A DNA stretch of 64,000 nt, taken from assembly GCA_900467745.1 (NCBI GenBank), contig UBQW01000004.1:1-64000 (forward strand). Reading direction: 5' to 3'. Origin of the DNA: Hyphomicrobiales bacterium. GTDB lineage: Bacteria; Pseudomonadota; Alphaproteobacteria; Rhizobiales; Rhizobiaceae. Position 1 is the first letter of the stretch, and each line of letters begins with the position of its first letter. The notes under the pieces were generated by a model. That model was not told the origin of the DNA and did not search any database. It worked only from the letters and a program-made list of their open reading frames with translations. Positions 20,388 to 28,746 of this stretch are shown one piece after another. A program made the translations under genes and the position numbers.

Positions 20388-21430
20388 GCTCCATCCAGGA
20401 TGAATCCATTGGCGAGACGCCGTCACAGCAGGGCACAGGTCCGTTTCTGAGCCGCGTAGCTGCGGTGATCCGCTCCGGCGCCGTCTTCCTGCTCCTCATC
20501 GCGCTGGTGATCTGCTTCACCGCCGCACAGCCCGCCTTCATCAACATCAACAATCTGATGAGCATCCTGCAGGCCGTGTCGGTGGTTGCCATTCTAGGCG
20601 CGGGCGTCACGGTCACGCTCGCCGTCGGCGGCTTCGATCTCTCGATCGGTGCGGTCGCCGCCTCCAGCGTCATGGCCGCCAGCTACGCGATGATCGTTCT
20701 TGGACTTGACGCTTTCGCGACCGTCCCGCTGGTGCTCGCCTTCGGCGCGCTCATCGGCCTCCTCAATGCCTTCGTCATCGTGCGGCTGAAGGTGCCGGAT
20801 CTTCTGGCGACGCTGTCGATGATGTTCCTGCTCTCGGGCCTGCAGCTGATCCCGACGGCCGGTCGCTCGATCTCGGCCGGCCTCATCCTGCCTGATGGCT
20901 CGACGGCATCCGGCCTCTACGATCCGCGCTTCCTGCTGATCGGCCGCTACAGCATCGCCGGCACCGTTCCAGTGGCCGTCGTGCTGATGATCCTGGTCGC
21001 CCTAGTTCTCTACGTCCTGACGGAGCGCACGCGCATCGGCCGGCTGCTGTTTGCCACCGGCGGAAACGAGGTCGCCACCCGTCTCGCCGGCGCGTCGACC
21101 ACGCGCCTGAAGACGCTGGCCTATGTGATCTCCGGAACGCTGGCCTCGCTCGGCGGCATCATCGTTGCTGCCCGCGTCGGGCGCGGCGACGTGTCATCGG
21201 GCGGATCGCTTCTGATGGACGCCGTCGCCGCCTCGCTGATCGGCTTTACGGTCATGGGCCTTCGCCGCCCGAACGTGCTCGGCACCATCGTTGGCGCCGT
21301 CTTCGTCGGTGTGCTGCTCAACGGCCTGACGATGCTCAATGCGCCTTACTACACCCAGGATTTCGTCAAGGGTGCCGTGCTGGCGGGCGCGCTCGCGCTC
21401 ACTTATGGCCTCGGCCGAACCAATCCGTGA
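20384..21430 (+). CDS. ABC transporter permease (ribose type)
   Basis: A 348-residue membrane protein with a hydrophilic N-terminus and about eight to ten hydrophobic segments from residue 25 on. It contains the class signature GGFDLSIGAVAASSVMAAS and, later, GTLASLGGIIVAARVGRGD. It overlaps the ATPase stop by 4 bases and precedes a binding protein gene by 42 bases. It is the only permease gene of this operon, so it probably works as a homodimer. Confidence 0.9.
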   Translation: MSSIQDESIGETPSQQGTGPFLSRVAAVIRSGAVFLLLIALVICFTAAQPAFININNLMSILQAVSVVAILGAGVTVTLAVGGFDLSIGAVAASSVMAASYAMIVLGLDAFATVPLVLAFGALIGLLNAFVIVRLKVPDLLATLSMMFLLSGLQLIPTAGRSISAGLILPDGSTASGLYDPRFLLIGRYSIAGTVPVAVVLMILVALVLYVLTERTRIGRLLFATGGNEVATRLAGASTTRLKTLAYVISGTLASLGGIIVAARVGRGDVSSGGSLLMDAVAASLIGFTVMGLRRPNVLGTIVGAVFVGVLLNGLTMLNAPYYTQDFVKGAVLAGALALTYGLGRTNP

Positions 21431-21472
21431 ACGAAAACTATCACACGCCATAGCCCAAGGAGAGGCTGACTT

Positions 21473-22513
21473 ATGAAGACCACACTGAAATCCTTTGCCG
21501 CCGCGCTCATCGCGGGCGTGCTGCTTGCAAGCTCCAGCCTCGCAACCGGCATCGAAGGCGCGCCGGCGCCGTTCGACAAGCGCCAGGTCAATATCGCCGT
21601 TGTCAGCTATCTCGGCGGGGGCGATTGGCTGCAGGCCTTCGAGGCGGGCGTCAAGCGGCAGGCCGACGCGCTCGGGATCAAGACGACGATCTCCCAGGCC
21701 CGCAACGACAACGACACGGAACGCACGCTGATCGAGCAAGCGATCAACCTCGGCGTCGATGGCATCATCATCAACAATGGCCGTCCCGAGGTGCTGAAGG
21801 ACGTCGCGCAGAAGGCTCTCGATGCCGGCATCAAGGTCGTGGCTTACGACGTCAACCTCGACAACCCGGCGATCCCGCAGATCGAGCAAAGCGACAAGGA
21901 CATGGCGAGCCTCGTGCTCGAGCAGGCGGTCAAGGACAAGGGCGACGGCTTCGTCGGCGGCGCCGTCTATGTCGCCGGCTTCGCGCCGCTGGATCGCCGC
22001 TATGCCGTGTGGAAGGATTTCGTCGCCAAGCATAATCTGACGGAAAAAGCCGTGTGGGGCGTGGTCAACGATACGGTTCCGGCCTCCGTGGCCGACCAGA
22101 CGAAGGCGGTACTTCGCGCCAACCCCGACATCTCGGTGATCTTCACGCCCTGGGACGAGTTCGCCAAGGGCGCAAAGCTGGCGATCGACGAGCTCGGCGT
22201 CGCCGACAAGGTGAAGATCTACGGCGTCGACACCTCGACGGCCGATATCCAGCTGATGATCGAACCCGACAGCGCCTGGGTTGCCACCGCCGCCACCAAC
22301 GCCGCCGTCGTCGGCGAAGTCTCGGTCCGCGCCGTATCGCTGGATATCGCCGGCCAGTTTCCGGGCCGCTCCGTGCTCCTGAAGCCGACGCTGGTGACCC
22401 GCGACGATCTCATCAGCAACAAGATCACCAGGATCGAAGACCTGCAGCAGAAGTTCCCCGCCTTCCTGAAGAGTGATGCCGCGACCGCTCCGTGGATCCA
22501 GCCGCTAAACTAA
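21473..22513 (+). CDS. Periplasmic binding protein of ribose-type ABC transporter (paralogue of 17550-18596)
   Basis: A 346-residue secreted protein (signal MKTTLKSFAAALIAGVLLAS) with the two-lobed ribose-binding fold. An AGGAGAGG ribosome site precedes the ATG. It closes the three-gene ABC operon and is followed directly by a strong terminator. It is clearly paralogous to the divergent binding protein, sharing for example VYVAGFAPLDRR. The pair probably brings two related ligands, or one ligand under two regimes, to one membrane transporter. Confidence 0.9.
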   Translation: MKTTLKSFAAALIAGVLLASSSLATGIEGAPAPFDKRQVNIAVVSYLGGGDWLQAFEAGVKRQADALGIKTTISQARNDNDTERTLIEQAINLGVDGIIINNGRPEVLKDVAQKALDAGIKVVAYDVNLDNPAIPQIEQSDKDMASLVLEQAVKDKGDGFVGGAVYVAGFAPLDRRYAVWKDFVAKHNLTEKAVWGVVNDTVPASVADQTKAVLRANPDISVIFTPWDEFAKGAKLAIDELGVADKVKIYGVDTSTADIQLMIEPDSAWVATAATNAAVVGEVSVRAVSLDIAGQFPGRSVLLKPTLVTRDDLISNKITRIEDLQQKFPAFLKSDAATAPWIQPLN

Positions 22514-22529
22514 GCATCCGAAACAATCG

Positions 22530-22558
22530 AGCGCCGCCCATCGAGACGGCGCTTTTTT
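22530..22558 (+). terminator. Rho-independent terminator after the ABC operon
   Basis: AGCGCCG (22530-22536) pairs with CGGCGCT (22547-22553) over a 10-base loop, and the stem runs into six T residues. It separates the ABC operon from the LVIVD-repeat gene, which starts 32 bases later, so that gene needs its own promoter or depends on read-through. Confidence 0.85.
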
Positions 22559-22589
22559 CATTTTCAATTCACATTTTACAGGTGACCAC

Positions 22590-23846
22590 ATGGCTGACAG
22601 CCTCGACCTCCCACGCCCTGATTTCGCCCGCAACATGAAGCTGATCGGGCATTCCGACATTGGCGGACGCGGCGACGGATTACAGCTGATGGTGCATCGG
22701 GGACATGCCTATGTCGCCCATCCCTGGTCGCAGGGCTTCTCGATTGTCGATGTACGCGACCCAAAGCGGCCCGGCGCGGTTACCTACATCCCAGCCCCCG
22801 CAAACACCTGGAACATTCACCTCCAGACGCATGACGATCTGCTGCTCGTTATCAACGCACTCGATCTCTTCGCCGATGTCGAGACGTTTTCCAGCGAGAA
22901 GGACTATTACACCAAATCAATCGGCGAGACCGTTGCCGGCCGCAAGAAAAACCGCTCCTGGACAGCCGGCATGACTGTCTACGATATCTCGACGCCGCAC
23001 ACGCCGCGCAGGATCGGTCAACTGGATGTCGAGGGCGTCGGTTTCCATCGCCTCTGGTATGTTGGCGGCCGCTACGCCTATGCATCGGCGCTCCTCGACG
23101 GCTTCTCAGACTACATTTTCGTGACCATCGATCTCGCCGATCCGACACGCCCCGAAATTGTCGGGCGCTGGTGGCTCCCGGGCATGAACCGCGCGGCGGG
23201 CGAAACCTCCGCGGCACCCGAGGGCAAACGTTATGCGCTGCATCACGCACTGGTTTCCGGCAACACGGCTTATGCCTGCTGGCGCGATGGCGGGTTGACG
23301 CTGCTTGATATATCCGACCACGCCGCGCCGAAGTTAATCGCGCACCGCAACTGGTCTCCGCCCTATGGCGGCGGCACCCACTCGCCTTTACCGTTGCCGG
23401 GACGCGACCTGCTCATCGTCGCCGACGAGGCTGTGGCTGACGGTGAAGAGGACGGCCGCAAGCACACCTGGATCTTCGATGTCCGCGAGCCTTCCAACCC
23501 GGTCAGCATCTCCACGTTCCCCATCCCTGATGAAGTCGACTACACCAAAAAGGGCGGCCATTTCGGGCCGCATAACCTTCATGAAAACCGCCCTGGATCG
23601 TTCGTGTCCGAGACGCTGATCTTCGCGACCTGGCAGAATGCCGGCATCCGCGCTTTCGACATATCCGATCCGTACCACCCCGCCGAGACCGGCGCGCTCG
23701 TGCCCGCCGCGCCGAAAACCATGACCGACAAGCGCCCAGGGCGACCACAAGTCATCCAGTCCGCAGACGTCTTCGTCGATGCTTCAGGCCTTATCTATGC
23801 GACCGACTACAATGCTGGCCTTGAGATCATCGAATACGGCGGCTGA
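22590..23846 (+). CDS. Cytoplasmic LVIVD-repeat beta-propeller protein of unknown function
   Basis: 418 residues, with an AGGTGA ribosome site. Repeats of the LVIVD type are visible at about 49-61 (GFSIVDVRDPKRP), 127-144, 176-196, 235-252, 292-309 and 352-370 (GIRAFDISDPYHPAE), which suggests a six- or seven-bladed propeller. Most LVIVD proteins are exported, but there is no signal peptide here. Histidines cluster in blade loops (H77, H81, H153, H218, H219, H264, and H324, H328, H331 in GGHFGPHNLHEN), which could bind a metal. It lies between two ABC operons and upstream of a flavin monooxygenase. An enzymatic role is possible but not shown. Confidence 0.75.
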   Translation: MADSLDLPRPDFARNMKLIGHSDIGGRGDGLQLMVHRGHAYVAHPWSQGFSIVDVRDPKRPGAVTYIPAPANTWNIHLQTHDDLLLVINALDLFADVETFSSEKDYYTKSIGETVAGRKKNRSWTAGMTVYDISTPHTPRRIGQLDVEGVGFHRLWYVGGRYAYASALLDGFSDYIFVTIDLADPTRPEIVGRWWLPGMNRAAGETSAAPEGKRYALHHALVSGNTAYACWRDGGLTLLDISDHAAPKLIAHRNWSPPYGGGTHSPLPLPGRDLLIVADEAVADGEEDGRKHTWIFDVREPSNPVSISTFPIPDEVDYTKKGGHFGPHNLHENRPGSFVSETLIFATWQNAGIRAFDISDPYHPAETGALVPAAPKTMTDKRPGRPQVIQSADVFVDASGLIYATDYNAGLEIIEYGG

Positions 23847-23870
23847 GCTTCCGAGCGCCTCGACACCGCC

Positions 23871-23895
23871 GGCGGCCGATCCGGATTCGGCCGCC
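23871..23895 (+). terminator. Hairpin terminator after the LVIVD gene
   Basis: GGCGGCCGA at 23871-23879 pairs perfectly with TCGGCCGCC at 23887-23895, with a 7-base loop, 24 bases after the stop codon. Only a short AATTT follows, so the U tract is weak, but the stem is very stable. Confidence 0.6.
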
Positions 23896-24070
23896 AATTT
23901 CCACGCTGTATCTCGCTTTGGTCAACCTGAACGCTGCCGTCGAAAACGCCTATCCGTACCCCTTCTTCCCTCCGGTTCATTTCCTCCTGACGTCGGCTTT
24001 TGGAAAAGCGTTTCTCTCAATTCCATTTAATCTACATATTCTATGGATATTGATATTGAGGGACAACAAA

Positions 24071-25087
24071 ATGACAGAACACACCAATACCGGCCTCGGC
24101 CGTCGCGAAATCCTGAAGTTCGCCGCCGTGGCAGGCGCGACCTTCGCCGGCACCAGCCTTCTCGCAAGCGCCGGCACCGCAGCCGCGGCAGACGACGAAG
24201 GCCTTTCCCTGAAGGGCAAGCGCATCGCCATCAGCGCCACGGGTACCGACCATTATTTCGACCTGCAGGCCTATAACGCGCAGATCGAGGAAGTGAAGCG
24301 CCTTGGCGGCGAGCCGATTGCTGTGGATGCCGGCCGCAACGACGGAAAGCTGGTCGCTCAGTTGCAGACGCTCGTGGCGCAGAAGCCCGATGCGATCGTC
24401 CAGATCCTCGGCACGCTCAGCGTCATCGATCCCTGGTTGAAGAAAGCGCGCGACGCCGGCATTCCGGTTCTCACCGTCGATGTCGGCTCGACCAATTCGA
24501 TCAACAACACGACGTCGGACAACTGGGGTATCGGCAAGGATCTGGCGCTGCAGCTGGTCTCCGATATCGGCGCCGAGGGCAACATTGTGGTCTTCAACGG
24601 TTTTTACGGCGTAACGCCCTGCGCGATCCGCTACGACCAGCTGGTCAACGTGGTGAAGTACTTCCCGAAGGTGAAGATCATCCAGCCGGAACTGCGCGAC
24701 GTGATCCCGAACACCGTTCAGGACGCCTTCACGCAGATCACCGCGATCCTCAACAAGTACCCCGAGAAGGGCTCGATCAAGGCCATCTGGTCGGCCTGGG
24801 ATATTCCCCAGCTTGGCGCCACCCAGGCGCTGTCCGCTGCCGGGCGCACCGAAATCCGTACCTACGGCGTGGATGGAAGCCCCGAGGTCCTGCAGCTCGT
24901 CGCAGACCAGAACTCACCGGCCGGCGCCAACGCTGCGCAACAGCCCGCCGAGATCGGCCGTACGGCAATCCGCAATGTCGCCAAGCTGCTGGCCGGCCAG
25001 ACGCTGCCACGCGAGACCTATGTTCCGGCGTTGCTCGCCAACAAGGCGAACGTCAAAGACGTCACCAAGAAGCTTGGCATCGGCTGA
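24071..25087 (+). CDS. Tat-exported periplasmic binding protein (ribose-type ABC system)
   Basis: The ATG at 24071 follows GAGGGAC. The 338-residue protein begins with a twin-arginine leader (GRREILKFAAVAGA, Arg11-Arg12) ending near AAAADDEG, instead of the Sec leaders of the other binding proteins here. The rest has the sugar-binding two-lobe fold, with VDAGRNDGKLVAQLQTLVAQKPDAIV early. It is the first gene of a run of ATPase, two permeases and monooxygenase. Tat export suggests folding, perhaps with a cofactor, before export. Confidence 0.87.
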   Translation: MTEHTNTGLGRREILKFAAVAGATFAGTSLLASAGTAAAADDEGLSLKGKRIAISATGTDHYFDLQAYNAQIEEVKRLGGEPIAVDAGRNDGKLVAQLQTLVAQKPDAIVQILGTLSVIDPWLKKARDAGIPVLTVDVGSTNSINNTTSDNWGIGKDLALQLVSDIGAEGNIVVFNGFYGVTPCAIRYDQLVNVVKYFPKVKIIQPELRDVIPNTVQDAFTQITAILNKYPEKGSIKAIWSAWDIPQLGATQALSAAGRTEIRTYGVDGSPEVLQLVADQNSPAGANAAQQPAEIGRTAIRNVAKLLAGQTLPRETYVPALLANKANVKDVTKKLGIG

Positions 25088-25146
25088 ATTGCGGACGGGT
25101 GATGCGGCACCGCCTCGTCACCCTCGTCTCCACTGGGGTTTCCGAC

Positions 25147-26697
25147 ATGACGGCAATACTTCCTCCGCAGCCCGCCAAGCGGCCTGACGACATCATCCGC
25201 TTCGACCGCGTCGTGAAGCGCTTCGGCGGCGCGCAGGCGCTGGCCGGCGCATCGCTGGCGATCAAGCGCGGCACGATCCACGGCCTCGTGGGGCAAAACG
25301 GCGCCGGGAAATCGACGCTGATCAAAATCCTCGCCGGCCTGCACCAACGAGACGAAGGCACGATCGAGATCGAGGGAGAGCGGATCGAGCATCTGACGCC
25401 GCATCTAGCCGAAACCCACGGCATCCACTTCATCCACCAGGACCGCCTGCTCGTTCCGACCTTCACCGTCGGCGAGGCGCTGTTTCTAGGTCGCGAGCCA
25501 CGACTTCCGGGAACACCATTCCTCGATCGCCGTAAGACGCAGCGGCAGGCAAACGAGACGCTCGCCGATTATTTCGGGATCAAGTTGCCCACGCACGCCC
25601 TGATCGGGGAGCTGTCGACCGCCGAAAAGCAGATCGTCCAGATTACCCGCGCATTGCTTGATCATCCCAAGGTGCTGGTTTTCGACGAGCCGACCGCGGC
25701 GCTTGTGCGGCGCGAGGCCGATATCCTTTTCCGCCTGATCCGTCGCCTGCGCGACGAAGGCGTCACCATCATCTACATCTCGCATTATCTGAACGAAATC
25801 GAAGAGCTCTGCGACCACGTCACCGTGCTCCGCAACGGCATCGACGTGGCCTCCACACCGATTGCCGAGACATCGGCCAACGACATCGCGCGACTGATGG
25901 TTGAGCGCGATATCGCCGACATGTTTCCCAAGCGACGGGTAGAATTCGGCGAAGAGGTTCTCAACGTCGAGGGACTGACCGCCACAAACCGGTTTTCCGA
26001 CGTGAGCTTCGCGGTCCGGCGCGGCGAGGTACTCGGGATCACTGGCCTGCTCGGCTCCGGCGCCAAGGATCTCTTACGAACCCTGTTCGGGCTGGAGCGT
26101 GCGCAGTCCGGTCACATCGAGGTCGCGGGCGCGGCAGATAGAGCGTGCACGCCACAGGCCGCCGTCGTCAGGCAGATCGCGCTGGTGCCGGAAGATCGCC
26201 GCGGCCACGGCGTCGCGCTCGATCTGAGCGTTGCGGAAAACATCACGCTCGCGAGCCTTGATCGCTACACCAATCTGGGTGTCCTGAACGGCAAGCGCGA
26301 GAGGCGCGACAGCGACCATCTCATCAAGCGCCTGCAGATCAAGACCGCTGGCCGCGATGCGCTGGTGCGCACGCTATCGGGCGGAAACCAGCAGAAGGTG
26401 GCGATCGCCAAGTGGCTGAGCCGCCACTCGGAAATCTACCTGCTCGACGAGCCGACCGTCGGTGTCGACATCGGCTCCAAGGTCGAGATCTACACGCTGA
26501 TCGGCGAGCTTGCCGAACGCGGCGCCGGCATCATCGTTCTCTCCTCCGACCTGCCGGAACTGATTGGGATCACTGACCGGATCCTGGTGCTGTTTCGCGG
26601 CCGCGTGACGCGCGAATTCATCTCTTCGGAAACAACAACGGATGAAGTGCTGGCGGAATCGACCGGCGCCTCGGAAAGATTGCGCCATGTCGGCTGA
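25147..26697 (+). CDS. ABC transporter ATP-binding protein (duplicated, ribose type)
   Basis: 516 residues from the ATG at 25147. First domain: Walker A GQNGAGKST, signature LSTAEKQ, Walker B VFDEPTAAL. Second domain: degenerate Walker A (TGLLGSGAKDLL), intact LSGGNQQ and LLDEPTVGVD. It follows the Tat-exported binding protein by 59 bases and overlaps the first permease by 11 bases. It should energise a heterodimer of the two permeases that follow. Confidence 0.9.
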   Translation: MTAILPPQPAKRPDDIIRFDRVVKRFGGAQALAGASLAIKRGTIHGLVGQNGAGKSTLIKILAGLHQRDEGTIEIEGERIEHLTPHLAETHGIHFIHQDRLLVPTFTVGEALFLGREPRLPGTPFLDRRKTQRQANETLADYFGIKLPTHALIGELSTAEKQIVQITRALLDHPKVLVFDEPTAALVRREADILFRLIRRLRDEGVTIIYISHYLNEIEELCDHVTVLRNGIDVASTPIAETSANDIARLMVERDIADMFPKRRVEFGEEVLNVEGLTATNRFSDVSFAVRRGEVLGITGLLGSGAKDLLRTLFGLERAQSGHIEVAGAADRACTPQAAVVRQIALVPEDRRGHGVALDLSVAENITLASLDRYTNLGVLNGKRERRDSDHLIKRLQIKTAGRDALVRTLSGGNQQKVAIAKWLSRHSEIYLLDEPTVGVDIGSKVEIYTLIGELAERGAGIIVLSSDLPELIGITDRILVLFRGRVTREFISSETTTDEVLAESTGASERLRHVG

Positions 26698-27709
26698 TAT
26701 CCACATCGGCGATCTGGCCGACTTTAAAGCGGAAAACAGCAAGGAGCGCTCCGCCCGCAATCTGGCGGCGGCATCGCTGCGCTTCGGTTCGCTGATCGCC
26801 TTCGCGGTCATCCTCACCGTTTTTTCGCTCACCGCACCCTACTTCCTGAGCATCGGCAATATCGGCAACGTGCTCGGCCAGTCCGCCATCTCGGGCGTGC
26901 TGGCGATCGGCCTGACCATCGTGCTTGTCGCCGGCGGCGCCAATGTCGTCACCGGCGGTATCGACCTCTCGCTCGCCGCGAATATGGGCCTCAGCGCCGC
27001 CGTTTACGCGACGGTAACGCAGCTTGGCTACGGCGATCCGGCGGCGGTTGCCGCAAGCCTGCTGACGGGGCTGGCGATCGGCGCAGTCAATGCGGCCGCC
27101 GTCGTCTTCGCCGGCATCGTGCCGCTGCTTGCGACGCTTGCCGTAATGAACGTCGTGGCGGGCGTCGAATTGGTGCTCACCCAGAATACGGTCGTTCCAG
27201 CGTCCACCGATTTCCTGACCGCACTATCTGCCTCTGATGCCTTCGGAATTCCTGTGCTTGCCTATGTGCTCCTCGGCTTCACCGCCGTGGTGACCGCGAT
27301 CGTGCAATACACACCGCTGGGCCTCCGGCTCTATGCGATCGGCGAATTCCCCGATGCCGCGCGCGCTGCCGGCTTGCCGCTGAAGCGCCTGCTGGCAGGA
27401 GCCTTCCTGGCGAGTGGCCTGTGCGGCGGTATCGCCGGCATTCTGTCGGTGTCTTATCTGAGCGGCAGCACGACAGGCTCCAGCGAGATGCTGCTTCCTG
27501 TTGTCGTCACGGCGCTTCTAGGCGCGGTGTTCTCCCGCAGACTTGTGCCGACGATAACTGGCACGCTGCTCTCTGCACTCCTCGTCGGCTTCCTTGTCAA
27601 CGGCTTCCAGCTCCTCAACCTTTCCAGCACGCTGGTCAGCGGCGTCCAGGGAATTCTCATCCTCATCGTCGTCTCGGCAACCACATTGCTGCGCAAGCGG
27701 GAGATTTGA
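26687..27709 (+). CDS. ABC transporter permease 1 (ribose type)
   Basis: The start at 26687 lies inside the end of the ATPase gene, with a GGAAAG ribosome site, and gives 340 residues. A hydrophilic N-terminus of about 40 residues is followed by eight to ten hydrophobic segments. The signature GGANVVTGGIDLSLAANMGLS marks the RbsC class. The next permease starts 2 bases after its stop. Two different permeases in one ribose-type system point to a heterodimeric channel. Confidence 0.88.
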   Translation: MSADIHIGDLADFKAENSKERSARNLAAASLRFGSLIAFAVILTVFSLTAPYFLSIGNIGNVLGQSAISGVLAIGLTIVLVAGGANVVTGGIDLSLAANMGLSAAVYATVTQLGYGDPAAVAASLLTGLAIGAVNAAAVVFAGIVPLLATLAVMNVVAGVELVLTQNTVVPASTDFLTALSASDAFGIPVLAYVLLGFTAVVTAIVQYTPLGLRLYAIGEFPDAARAAGLPLKRLLAGAFLASGLCGGIAGILSVSYLSGSTTGSSEMLLPVVVTALLGAVFSRRLVPTITGTLLSALLVGFLVNGFQLLNLSSTLVSGVQGILILIVVSATTLLRKREI

Positions 27710-27711
27710 CC

Positions 27712-28710
27712 ATGTCGCTTTCGGCCTCCCATTCTCCCGTCGCGCCCTGGCATCATCGTGTGCTCTCCGGTCTCGCGCGGTACGGGCTGATCCTGGCGCT
27801 CATCGCCGTCTTTGCCGCCTTTTCCCTGGCGACGCCGACATTCCTGACAGCTGGCAATCTGCAGAGCCTTCTCGTCAATAACTTCACGCTGCTTGCGATC
27901 GTTTCCGTGGCCATGACCTTCGCGGTGTCGGCCGGTGGTATCGATCTTTCGGTCGGTACGGCGGTCGATTTCGCAAGCTTCGCCTTTGTCTCGCTGGTCC
28001 TTGCCGGACAGCCGGTTGCGATCGGCCTGCTGGGAGGCCTTGCTGCCGGCGCGGTCGTCGGCGCCTTCAATGCCTTGCTGATCTCCGGCATCGGGGTCTC
28101 ACCGTTTCTGGCAACGCTCGGCACGCTGTTCATCGGTCGCAGCGTGCAGCAACTGCTGACCAATGGCGGCAACCCGGTCTATCTGCCACCATCGGGCGTG
28201 CCCGACACCTTCCGCTTCATCGGCCACGGCACGATATCAGGCTTTCCACTGCCGCTGTTGATCGCGATCCTTGTCATTGCCGCCGCCGCGTTCATCTTCG
28301 CCCGCACACGCTTTGGCCGCGTGGTGCTGGCGATCGGCATCCAGCCGAGCGTCGTGCGCTATTCCGGCATCGGCCTTGGCCGGCATGTCGCCGTGACGTT
28401 CATCCTGACCGCGATTGTCGCCGCCATTGCCGGCCTGATCCTGACGGCGACTGTCACCGTCTACATCCCCTCCTCCGGCAACGCGTTTCTCTTGAACGCG
28501 ATCGGCGCGACCTTCATCGGTACAACGCTTTCGCCGCTCGGCCGGCCCAATATTGCCGGCACGGTGCTTGGCGTGCTGCTGCTGAGCATCGTCGCCAACG
28601 GGCTGCTCCTCACCGGGCTGAATTTCTACTGGCAGCAGGTTGGCACCGGCACGCTCATCTTCGCCGTGCTCGCCTTCAGCTTCATCAACCGAAAGACCGG
28701 CGGCGCCTGA
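27712..28710 (+). CDS. ABC transporter permease 2 (ribose type)
   Basis: 332 residues from the ATG at 27712, with GGGAG upstream inside the previous gene. It carries the class motif SAGGIDLSVGTAVDFASFAF and, near the C-terminus, GTTLSPLGRPNIAGTVLGVLLLS. It is similar in size and topology to permease 1 and probably pairs with it. The monooxygenase gene starts 36 bases after its stop, which supports transport and oxidation of the same compound. Confidence 0.9.
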   Translation: MSLSASHSPVAPWHHRVLSGLARYGLILALIAVFAAFSLATPTFLTAGNLQSLLVNNFTLLAIVSVAMTFAVSAGGIDLSVGTAVDFASFAFVSLVLAGQPVAIGLLGGLAAGAVVGAFNALLISGIGVSPFLATLGTLFIGRSVQQLLTNGGNPVYLPPSGVPDTFRFIGHGTISGFPLPLLIAILVIAAAAFIFARTRFGRVVLAIGIQPSVVRYSGIGLGRHVAVTFILTAIVAAIAGLILTATVTVYIPSSGNAFLLNAIGATFIGTTLSPLGRPNIAGTVLGVLLLSIVANGLLLTGLNFYWQQVGTGTLIFAVLAFSFINRKTGGA

Positions 28711-28746
28711 TCGGCGGGCGCCCAGACAATACGCAGGAAGAATGAC

